64,000 nucleotides of DNA from an uncultured Eubacteriales bacterium (GTDB lineage: Bacteria > Bacillota > Clostridia > Oscillospirales > CAG-382): contig URVJ01000015.1 of assembly GCA_900551295.1 (NCBI GenBank), forward strand, positions 1 to 64,000. Direction: 5' to 3'. The first letter of the stretch is position 1; the number at the start of each line of letters is the position of its first letter. Position numbers and translations under genes: made by a program. The notes below the pieces were generated by a model. It saw only the letters and a list, made by a program, of their open reading frames with translations, was not told where the DNA came from and did not search any database. This document shows, one piece after another, positions 58,125-64,000 of this stretch.

Positions 58125-58790
58125 TTATATAATTCCCGTCAGCTTTTCGGCAAAGAACGCGCACAGAACCGTGTATATCAGTATTATCATAAAAAACAGG
58201 TTGCAGCCCGAATTCAAGAATAAAAACATGAAAAAGCAGCACATTATTCCGTAAGACAGCCAAGAAACAAACGAGCAGATACCGTATGCTCTGTCGGGAC
58301 CGTATTTTTCGCACAGGATAAGCTCAAGCGCGCGTCCGCCGTCAAGCGAACGCACGGGAATTATGTTGGACAGCGCGAGAAAAGCGTTTGCAAAGCAAAA
58401 GAACAGAATGTGCCTGTCGGGTATAAAACGGTATAGCAGCGCCGACAGAACAGACAGCAAAAGGTTGCATAAAACGCCCGAGATCACCGTAAAAATTTCG
58501 GCAAAATAGCTTATATCCGTGCCCGACGAGCGTATGTCTGCGCCGAAAGGATAGACGCATATGCGGCTTATGTCCGAATGTACAAGCTTCAGCGAAAATA
58601 TGTGCACGCACTCGTGCAGCGCCGCACTCAGCACAAAAAGCGACGGATACGCCGAGTTTTCCGACAGCAGTACCGCGATAAACGCAAGAATTGCAAATAC
58701 GCTGACGTATACCCTGCCCTTTGCACTGTTTTGGGAGCGTAAATAGAGCAGACCCATGTCGGTTATTCCGATCTTTCCGCAAAGGCTCAT
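58125..58790 (-). CDS. M50 site-2 protease, SpoIVFB-like
   Basis: A 221-aa intramembrane zinc metalloprotease with about six helices. The zinc motif is HECVH (HExxH) in a membrane helix, and the third ligand lies in NIIPVRSLDGGRALE (the NxxPxxxLDGG motif). SpoIVFB cleaves pro-sigma-K in sporulating Bacillus; the short length, lack of PDZ and CBS domains, and the sporulating host fit, but no sigK is seen here. Its ATG overlaps the stop of a small membrane protein gene (ATGA). Confidence 0.82.
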   Translation of the reverse strand: MSLCGKIGITDMGLLYLRSQNSAKGRVYVSVFAILAFIAVLLSENSAYPSLFVLSAALHECVHIFSLKLVHSDISRICVYPFGADIRSSGTDISYFAEIFTVISGVLCNLLLSVLSALLYRFIPDRHILFFCFANAFLALSNIIPVRSLDGGRALELILCEKYGPDRAYGICSFVSWLSYGIMCCFFMFLFLNSGCNLFFMIILIYTVLCAFFAEKLTGII

Positions 58791-59008
58791 TTTTCAGCCC
58801 TGCTTTCAAGCGTGTACGCAAGATCTTCGAGAGTTATGCTGCGTACAGGCGCTTTTACAAATGTCCCTGCGGAAATATCTGCGTCTTTGTTTCCTATTAT
58901 CCTTGCCGAAAGTATTGCCGCGGCAAGCAGAATGAGCAAAAGCACCTGCACGAATAGTATTTCCGCACGGCACGGCACGCCGTTTTTTCGCTGCGTTTGT
59001 TTTTTCAT
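58787..59008 (-). CDS. Small single-pass membrane protein, possible M50 partner
   Basis: A 73-aa protein with a basic start (MKKQTQRKNG), one helix (about residues 19-38) and a short outer segment ending VRSITLEDLAYTLESRAEK. It lies where spoIVFA sits relative to spoIVFB and is translationally coupled to the protease gene, but it lacks the LytM/M23 domain of SpoIVFA. A partner or inhibitor role is an inference from position. The start at 59008 follows GGGGT; a longer frame to 59080 is less likely. Confidence 0.6.
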   Translation of the reverse strand: MKKQTQRKNGVPCRAEILFVQVLLLILLAAAILSARIIGNKDADISAGTFVKAPVRSITLEDLAYTLESRAEK

Positions 59009-59128
59009 GTGAATGTACCCCGTAAGTTTGTTTTCGGCGCGCAAAACGTGCCTTTGCTGTAATTTATTCAAAAAAATCAAACTCTATGCCGTATTTTACA
59101 CATTTGTGTTTATTTTGCTCTGCGAATG

Positions 59129-59137
59129 TGGTATACT
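59129..59137 (+). promoter_or_regulatory. Extended -10 promoter before the M14 relic
   Basis: TG-G-TATACT, matching the extended -10 of several promoters in the window; the -35 is weak. Confidence 0.45.
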
Positions 59138-59190
59138 GAGTAAGAATGTATTTGCCACGGCACATAATAAATATTGGGAGATTTGTGACA

Positions 59191-59754
59191 ATGGAGATTA
59201 CAAAGGACTTTTTGTGCGGCAATATCAAAATAGTAAAACAGGACGGCGACGAATTTCTTTTGCAGCCCGAAACGCGCTGAGACGCCGGAAAGAACAGATC
59301 TCCGCATGACCATAACAGGGATTACGAAGAGGGGATATATCCCGAAATAAGAAAGATAAAATCCATTGCCGAAACGCAGAATCTCATTACAAATTTCGAT
59401 TTTCACGCGCCGTATCACTGCGGCGATATAAACGACTGCACGTATTTTATGAGATGCGACCGTGAAAAAGGCGGCATATACGATAAATTTTCGTCCGAAC
59501 TTGTAAGACTTACGTCGGAAAACGGTTTCAGATACTACGGCATACACGATATTGCCTACGGCGCAAAGTGGAACGAGGATAATATGCCCAATATGATAAG
59601 CTATATGATGAAGCATACCGAGAAAAAGTATACTTTCTGCATGGAAATACCCTTTTTCGGACTGCCCGATAATTACTTCGACCAAAGCCGCGCATTTGAA
59701 CTCGGACACCGCGTTTTTAAAGCCGCGCTTTCAAGCGGAGTTTTCGACAGATAA
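59191..59754 (+). pseudogene. Deleted M14-type zinc carboxypeptidase
   Basis: An ATG with a good SD (TTGGGAG) opens a 29-codon frame (MEITKDFLCGNIKI..., ending LLQPETR) that meets an in-frame TGA at 59278. The same frame then continues without a break as DAGKNRSPHDHNRDYEEGIYPEI and a further 150 residues to a proper stop, with the C-terminal pattern of M14-like peptidases (NFDFHAPYHCG). The segment that should carry the HxxE zinc motif is missing between the two parts. Best read as an internal deletion with a stop at the scar. Confidence 0.75.
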
Positions 59755-59796
59755 CCGAAAAAGAACAAAAAAGCAAAATTCAAGAGGTGAAATTAC

Positions 59797-61764
59797 TTGA
59801 AAAATTTTAAGCTTGTGTCGCCGTATTCTCCCATGGGAGATCAGCCCGACGCGATAGATAAACTCAGCGCCGGAGTTGAGGCGGGACTTAAAGACCAGGT
59901 TCTTCTCGGCGTTACCGGTTCCGGCAAGACCTTTACCATGGCGAATATTATAGCCAAGGTCAACCGTCCGACGCTGGTTTTGGCGCATAATAAAACGCTC
60001 GCGGCACAGCTTTGCTCTGAGTTTAAGGAATTTTTCCCCGAAAACGCCGTTGAGTTTTTCGTTTCGTACTACGACTACTATCAGCCCGAAGCCTATATAC
60101 CCGGAAAAGATACCTATATCGAAAAGGACAGCTCCATAAACGACGATATAGATAAAATGCGCCACAGCGCGACAAGCGCACTTTTAGAACGAAGGGACGT
60201 CATTATAGTTTCGTCGGTTTCCTGTATATATACTCTCGGAGATCCCGAAGAATATAAGAGCATGACTGTTTCCGCCTCTCCCGGTCAGCAGATAAGCCGA
60301 AACGACTTTATCGCAGGACTTGTCCGCATACAGTACGAACGCAACGACCTTTCGCTTGAACGAAATAAATTCAGAGTCCGCGGAGATACCGTCGAGGTCT
60401 ATCCGTCGGCGTCGGAAAATAACGCGGTCAGAGTTGAGTTTTTCGGCGATGAAATAGACTGCGTTTCGGAGATAAGCACGGTCACGGGAGATGTAGTCAA
60501 CAGACTTTCGCGCGCCGTAATAACGCCGGCTACGCACTATGTTACAAGCGATGAAAAAAGACAGAACGCCATAAATGAAATACTTGCGGAAATGGAAGAG
60601 CGCAGCGCGTTTTTCAAATCCGAAAATAAGTTTATCGAGGCGCAGCGCATAGAAGAACGCACACGTTACGATATGGAGATGCTCGGCGAACTCGGATACT
60701 GTTCGGGCGTTGAAAACTATTCGCGCGTGCTTTCCGGACGTCCGGCGGGCAGTACGCCTTATACTCTGCTCGATTATTTCCCAAAAGATTTTCTGCTGTT
60801 CGTAGATGAGTCGCACGTGACGCTGCCGCAGGTAAGAGGAATGAGCGGAGGCGACCGCGCAAGAAAGAAAAATCTTATAGATTACGGCTTTCGCCTGCCC
60901 AGCGCCTACGATAACAGACCGCTTTACTTTGAAGAATTTGAAAAGCGCATAAATCAGGCAATCTTTGTCAGCGCAACGCCCGGCCCCTACGAAAAGGATC
61001 ACTCCGAACAGACCGTCGAACAGGTTATACGTCCTACGGGACTGCTCGATCCCGAAATAGAGGTTCGTCCGGTAAAGGGTCAGATAGACGACCTTATAGG
61101 CGAGATAAATATGCGCACCCAAAAGAAAGAGCGCGTGCTCGTCACAACGCTTACAAAGAAGATGGCCGAGGATCTTACGGAATACCTGTCGGGGCACGGA
61201 ATAAAGTGCGCATATATGCATTTCAGCATAGATACAATAGAGCGTATGGAGCTGCTGCGCGATCTCAGGCTCGGCGTGTACGACGTTCTTGTCGGAATTA
61301 ACCTGTTAAGAGAGGGACTGGATCTTCCCGAAGTGTCACTTGTCGCAATACTCGACGCTGATAAAGAGGGATTTTTAAGAAGCGAAACGTCGCTGATACA
61401 GACCATAGGCAGAGCCGCGAGAAACGCCGGCGGTAAGGTAATAATGTACGCCGATACCGTGACGGAATCCATGAGAAAAGCCATAGACGAAACGGCGCGC
61501 CGCAGAAAAAAGCAGGACGATTATAATAAGGCTCACGGTATCGTTCCGCAGACCGTAAAGAAAGAGATACGCGACGTTCTCGATATTACCGTAAAGGATA
61601 AGGATAAGCAGGGTAAACCCAAAAAGCCGTCCGCGTCCGATACAAAGAAACTCGTCGCAGAGCTTACCGATAAGATGAAAGACGCGGCAAAACACCTCGA
61701 CTTTGAACTTGCGGCGGCACTCCGCGATAAAATTATAGCGCTGAAATCGGATAAGACAAAATAA
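59797..61764 (+). CDS. uvrB: Excinuclease ABC subunit B
   Basis: Damage-verification helicase of nucleotide excision repair (655 aa). It has the Walker A GVTGSGKTFTMAN (about residues 38-50), the DNA-clamping beta-hairpin YYDYYQPEAYIP, DEAD-like VDESHVTLPQ, helicase motif QTIGRAARN and a C-terminal UVR motif that contacts UvrC. The start is a TTG after GAGGTGAAA. uvrA and uvrC are not in the window. Confidence 0.97.
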   Translation: MKNFKLVSPYSPMGDQPDAIDKLSAGVEAGLKDQVLLGVTGSGKTFTMANIIAKVNRPTLVLAHNKTLAAQLCSEFKEFFPENAVEFFVSYYDYYQPEAYIPGKDTYIEKDSSINDDIDKMRHSATSALLERRDVIIVSSVSCIYTLGDPEEYKSMTVSASPGQQISRNDFIAGLVRIQYERNDLSLERNKFRVRGDTVEVYPSASENNAVRVEFFGDEIDCVSEISTVTGDVVNRLSRAVITPATHYVTSDEKRQNAINEILAEMEERSAFFKSENKFIEAQRIEERTRYDMEMLGELGYCSGVENYSRVLSGRPAGSTPYTLLDYFPKDFLLFVDESHVTLPQVRGMSGGDRARKKNLIDYGFRLPSAYDNRPLYFEEFEKRINQAIFVSATPGPYEKDHSEQTVEQVIRPTGLLDPEIEVRPVKGQIDDLIGEINMRTQKKERVLVTTLTKKMAEDLTEYLSGHGIKCAYMHFSIDTIERMELLRDLRLGVYDVLVGINLLREGLDLPEVSLVAILDADKEGFLRSETSLIQTIGRAARNAGGKVIMYADTVTESMRKAIDETARRRKKQDDYNKAHGIVPQTVKKEIRDVLDITVKDKDKQGKPKKPSASDTKKLVAELTDKMKDAAKHLDFELAAALRDKIIALKSDKTK

Positions 61765-61777
61765 TGCGCCGAAACTC

Positions 61778-61806
61778 TTGAAAATGTGCGGATTTTGTGA
61801 TAAAAT
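61778..61806 (+). promoter_or_regulatory. Promoter of the YbaB gene
   Basis: TTGAAA, 17 bp, TAAAAT preceded by TGTGA. 46 bp before the start codon. Confidence 0.65.
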
Positions 61807-61851
61807 AACTCAGATACAGTAAAATTTTTAAACTGAAAGGATTTTTTTAAA

Positions 61852-62199
61852 ATGAAAGCAAGACTTCCGAAAGGTATGGGCGGCGGCCCTTCAAATATGC
61901 AGTCAATGATAAAGCAGGCTCAGAAAATGCAGGAGGATATGGAGAAACTCCAGGCAGAGCTTGATGAAAAGGTTCATGAAGTAAGCGCGGGCGGCGGCGC
62001 TGTCAGCGTTACGATAAAGGGCACCAGAGAAATACTCTCAATAAAACTCGATAAGGATATTATAGATCCCGATGACGCCGAAACGCTCGAAGATCTCATT
62101 ATCGCAGCCGTAAACGAGGCGATCAAGACTGTTGATAAGGTCAATTCCGAGGCTATGAGTAAGGTAACTCAGGGCATAAATATGCCGGGGCTTTTCTAA
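61852..62199 (+). CDS. YbaB/EbfC nucleoid-associated protein
   Basis: A 115-aa small DNA-binding protein of the YbaB/EbfC family. It has a flexible start with a Gly-rich segment (GMGGGPSNMQSMIKQAQKMQ), a coiled helix, and the conserved region VKGTREILSIKLDKDIIDPDDAE-like beta sheet followed by EDLIIAAVNEAI. It usually forms an operon with dnaX and recR; here it is alone after uvrB with its own promoter and terminator. Confidence 0.94.
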   Translation: MKARLPKGMGGGPSNMQSMIKQAQKMQEDMEKLQAELDEKVHEVSAGGGAVSVTIKGTREILSIKLDKDIIDPDDAETLEDLIIAAVNEAIKTVDKVNSEAMSKVTQGINMPGLF

Positions 62200-62220
62200 A
62201 AGGAAAACCATGAATAATTG

Positions 62221-62268
62221 CCGGCGGTAATTAAAACTCAGATTTTGAGCCGAAAATTAAACCGCCGG
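62221..62268 (+). terminator. Terminator-like hairpin after the YbaB gene
   Basis: CCGGCGGT pairs with ACCGCCGG across a 32-nt interval that itself holds CTCA/TGAG. There is no long T run, so it may be a stabilising hairpin instead. Confidence 0.5.
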
Positions 62269-62286
62269 ATATACCCGACATAAGTG

Positions 62287-62732
62287 TAACATTTGTAAAA
62301 GTCATCTCGCGATAGCGAGCCGGGCAGAAAGGCAAGTCCTGTTGACTGCGTAATAACGCATAAGAATTGCACTTTCGTACCCAAAATAAAGTTTGCGCAG
62401 ACCGCGGCGTGACATGGTATAAAAATTGCATTATGTCAACCAACTTGTGTTCAGATACTAACCCCATCGAGCAGTGCGGAGCATCTGCGATCGCTTTCGC
62501 TGCGGCGTTTGAGTGGCGAAAATCTTTTGTTTTACACTCTTTAGAGCGTCACCTTTTCGATTCCGAAAAGTGGGTGTATAGACTTGCAAGTGGAAGTAAA
62601 TTATCTTTTTCCGCCCAAATAAGTAACATTTAGCTTAGTACAAAGTATCTTTCCGCTTTTCGATACCGAAAGGCGGAGGTATAAGGTTGCATATGGCAGT
62701 TAATAATCAGTTTCCGCCCCAAATAAGCAATC
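62287..62732 (+). repeat. Mosaic intergenic element, copy 11 (D-E-F plus a second F tail)
   Basis: D (CTCGC-GATA-GCGAG, CCTGTTGACTG), E (TGACAT/ATGTCA hairpin and the GCAGTGC-GGA-GCATCTGC stem) and F with a CTCTTTAGAG mini-insert at 62537. The last part of F is then present twice: 62556-62625 and 62652-62732. The second tail has a longer, compensated hairpin (CCGCTTTTCG/CGAAAGGCGG). The right end leads to thyX. Confidence 0.87.
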
Positions 62733-62780
62733 ATGCACCGCGCCTCGCGATAAAAAAGAAAAAAGAAAGAAGGGATTCCC

Positions 62781-63539
62781 GTGAAGGTAGAATTGCTTGA
62801 ATATACGCATAATCCGGAAAGAGTAATAGCCGCGGCGGCAAAGCTCTGCTATTCTTCAACCGGCGTTGACGGAATACTCGAAAAAATGACCCCGGAAAGT
62901 ACCGAAAAATTTATAAAAATGCTGTCCGGATTCGGACATGAAACTCCGGTAGAGCACGTCAGCTTTACTTTTGCGGTAGAGGGCGTGTCAAGATCGCTGC
63001 TTGCACAGCTCACAAGACATAGAATAGCTTCTTTCAGCGTGCAGAGCCAGAGATACGTCGGAAAAGAAAATTTTGAATATATAATTCCTCCGGAAATAGC
63101 CGAAATAGACGAGGCAAGAGAACTTTTTGTAAAGGCTATGGAAAACGATAGGGAAACATATAAAAAACTTAACGATATACTTTCAAAAAAACACCTTGAA
63201 AAAATGATAGCCGACGGTAAGGACGAAAAGACCGCCGAAAAGGCAGCTAAGAAAAAAGCGCAGGAGGACGCAAGATACGTTCTTTCAAACGCCTGCGATA
63301 CAAAGCTTGTCATGACAATGAACGTAAGATCGCTGTATCACTTCTTTAATCTTCGCTGCTGCGAAAGAGCGCAGTGGGAGATAAGAGAAATGGCAACGCA
63401 GATGTTAAAGCTTGTCAAAGAGGTATCGCCCGTGCTGTTTGAAAACGCAGGACCTTCGTGCGTATCCGGTCCGTGCGCAGAGGGCGGAATGAGCTGCGGA
63501 AAAGCCGCGGCAATACGCGAAAAATTTAAAAATCTTTAA
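62781..63539 (+). CDS. thyX: FAD-dependent thymidylate synthase
   Basis: Makes dTMP from dUMP with methylene-THF and FADH2 (252 aa). The ThyX motif RHRxxSxxxxSxR is seen in LTRHRIASFSVQSQRYVG, and the substrate region in NVRSLYHFFNLRCCERAQWEIR. A lysine-rich helical insert (about residues 130-160) is common in Clostridia. The start is a GTG after AGAAGGGATTCCC. No thyA is seen. It depends on the methylene-THF made by GlyA. Confidence 0.96.
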   Translation: MKVELLEYTHNPERVIAAAAKLCYSSTGVDGILEKMTPESTEKFIKMLSGFGHETPVEHVSFTFAVEGVSRSLLAQLTRHRIASFSVQSQRYVGKENFEYIIPPEIAEIDEARELFVKAMENDRETYKKLNDILSKKHLEKMIADGKDEKTAEKAAKKKAQEDARYVLSNACDTKLVMTMNVRSLYHFFNLRCCERAQWEIREMATQMLKLVKEVSPVLFENAGPSCVSGPCAEGGMSCGKAAAIREKFKNL

Positions 63540-63561
63540 TTCAAATACAGAGGTTACGACA

Positions 63562-64000
63562 ATGGACGCAAACGAAACCAAACGAGAGTCTACAAACTTT
63601 ATACACAAGATTATAGACGAGGACATCGCAAACGGTCTTAAGGCGCGCATACACACGCGTTTTCCGCCCGAACCCAACGGATACCTCCATATAGGACATA
63701 CAAAGGCTATCTGGATAGGCTATTCCACGGCGAAGAAGTATAACGGACTTTTCAATCTCCGCTTTGACGATACAAACCCGTCAAAAGAGGGCGACGAGTA
63801 CGTTCAGGCAATACAGGACGACCTTAAATGGCTTGGCGTTGTGCCGGATAAAATATGCTTCGGCTCGGATTATTTCGATCAGTGCTATGAATTTGCGCTG
63901 AAACTTATTAAGGACGGCAAGGCGTTCGTCTGCGATCTCTCAAAGGAAGAAATCGAAAAGTACCGCGGAACTCTCACAACTCCCGGGACCGAAAGCCCGT
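63562..64000 (+). CDS. glnS: Glutaminyl-tRNA synthetase (partial, runs off window)
   Basis: The first 146 residues of a class I GlnRS. The signature HIGH motif is in RFPPEPNGYLHIGHTKAI, and FDDTNPSKEGDEYVQAI follows, the form typical of GlnRS rather than bacterial GluRS. The ATG at 63562 follows AGAGGTTACGACA, 22 nt after thyX. The C-terminal part, including KMSKS, lies outside the window. Having GlnRS is less usual in Clostridia, which often use the GatCAB route. Confidence 0.9.
   Translation, partial: MDANETKRESTNFIHKIIDEDIANGLKARIHTRFPPEPNGYLHIGHTKAIWIGYSTAKKYNGLFNLRFDDTNPSKEGDEYVQAIQDDLKWLGVVPDKICFGSDYFDQCYEFALKLIKDGKAFVCDLSKEEIEKYRGTLTTPGTESP

Noticed and set aside
59040..59100. Possible sigma-E promoter (CATAGAGT) for the M50 operon
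   Set aside because: No acceptable -35 lies at the right distance, so it was not annotated.
59278..59280. TGA read as selenocysteine in the M14-like gene
   Set aside because: No SECIS-like hairpin was evident, the position is not a catalytic residue, and a large part of the protein is missing at the same point, so a deletion scar explains it better.
1..64000. CRISPR array, prophage or transposase genes
   Set aside because: No regularly spaced direct repeats with unique spacers, no phage structural genes and no transposase or integrase signatures were found.

Overview
The window is a stretch of a Gram-positive, endospore-forming bacterial chromosome, most like an uncultured gut or anaerobic Clostridia (Oscillospirales-type). 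Supporting this are Spo0A, SpoVAD and SpoVAE, a SpoIVFB-like protease, RicT next to holB, a lipobox lipoprotein, a THF riboswitch in front of folT, an oxygen-sensitive glycyl radical enzyme system and a FAD-dependent thymidylate synthase. No phage, CRISPR array, rRNA or recognisable transposase was seen. Most of the content is housekeeping.

Layout: 0-6.4 kb holds proA, a cytosolic GH78 alpha-L-rhamnosidase, a Gfo/Idh/MocA dehydrogenase and proB. 6.5-10.4 kb (minus strand) holds polA and the 5'-deoxynucleotidase yfbR. 10.7-17.8 kb holds a lipoprotein, secA and envelope proteins of unknown function. 18.5-22.2 kb holds DUF951, prfA, a Sua5-type threonylcarbamoyl-AMP synthase, coaE and a lytic transglycosylase. 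22.9-27.8 kb holds an M18 aminopeptidase, galK, a WalJ/YycJ-type MBL protein and a histidine phosphatase. 27.9-29.7 kb (minus) is a UxuB-like SDR plus sugar isomerase operon. 30-39.2 kb holds rluA-type synthase, ruvC, holB, ricT, truB, glyA, maf and an acyl-CoA ligase. 39.4-43.1 kb (minus) has three tandem M42 peptidases, one without metal ligands, and mnmM. 43.3-46 kb holds a class B PBP and spo0A. 46.5-51.06 kb is an accessory island: AraC regulator, radical SAM activase, glycyl radical enzyme and a broken M20 peptidase. 51.1-51.5 kb is a tRNA-Gly/Arg/His operon. 51.6-54.9 kb (minus) holds a QueG-like protein, folC and a CE15-like esterase. 55-59 kb holds spoVAD-spoVAE-yitT, THF riboswitch-folT and a membrane-protease pair (minus). 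59.2-64 kb holds an M14 pseudogene, uvrB, ybaB, thyX and the start of glnS.

The most unusual feature is a family of about eleven long (up to about 750 bp) intergenic elements. They are related to each other, mosaic in composition, and built from an ordered series of modules, several of which are hairpins. Between copies the hairpin stems change on both sides together, so pairing is kept although the sequence differs. Full copies sit exactly between the stop codon of one gene and the Shine-Dalgarno of the next co-directional gene. Their left ends carry 14-15 bp tandem repeats that can supply the upstream stop codon. Their right ends lead into an SD-CCCG-(G/A)TG start context. Shortened copies look like internal deletions at short homologies. 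I do not recognise this family. It could be a non-autonomous mobile element, a structured RNA, or both.

Folate and one-carbon genes recur in the window (folC, riboswitch-controlled folT, glyA, thyX), as do carbohydrate genes for plant polysaccharides (GH78, CE15-like, galK, UxuB-like SDR). Sporulation genes are scattered rather than clustered, except for the spoVA pair, which has a good sigma-G-type promoter.
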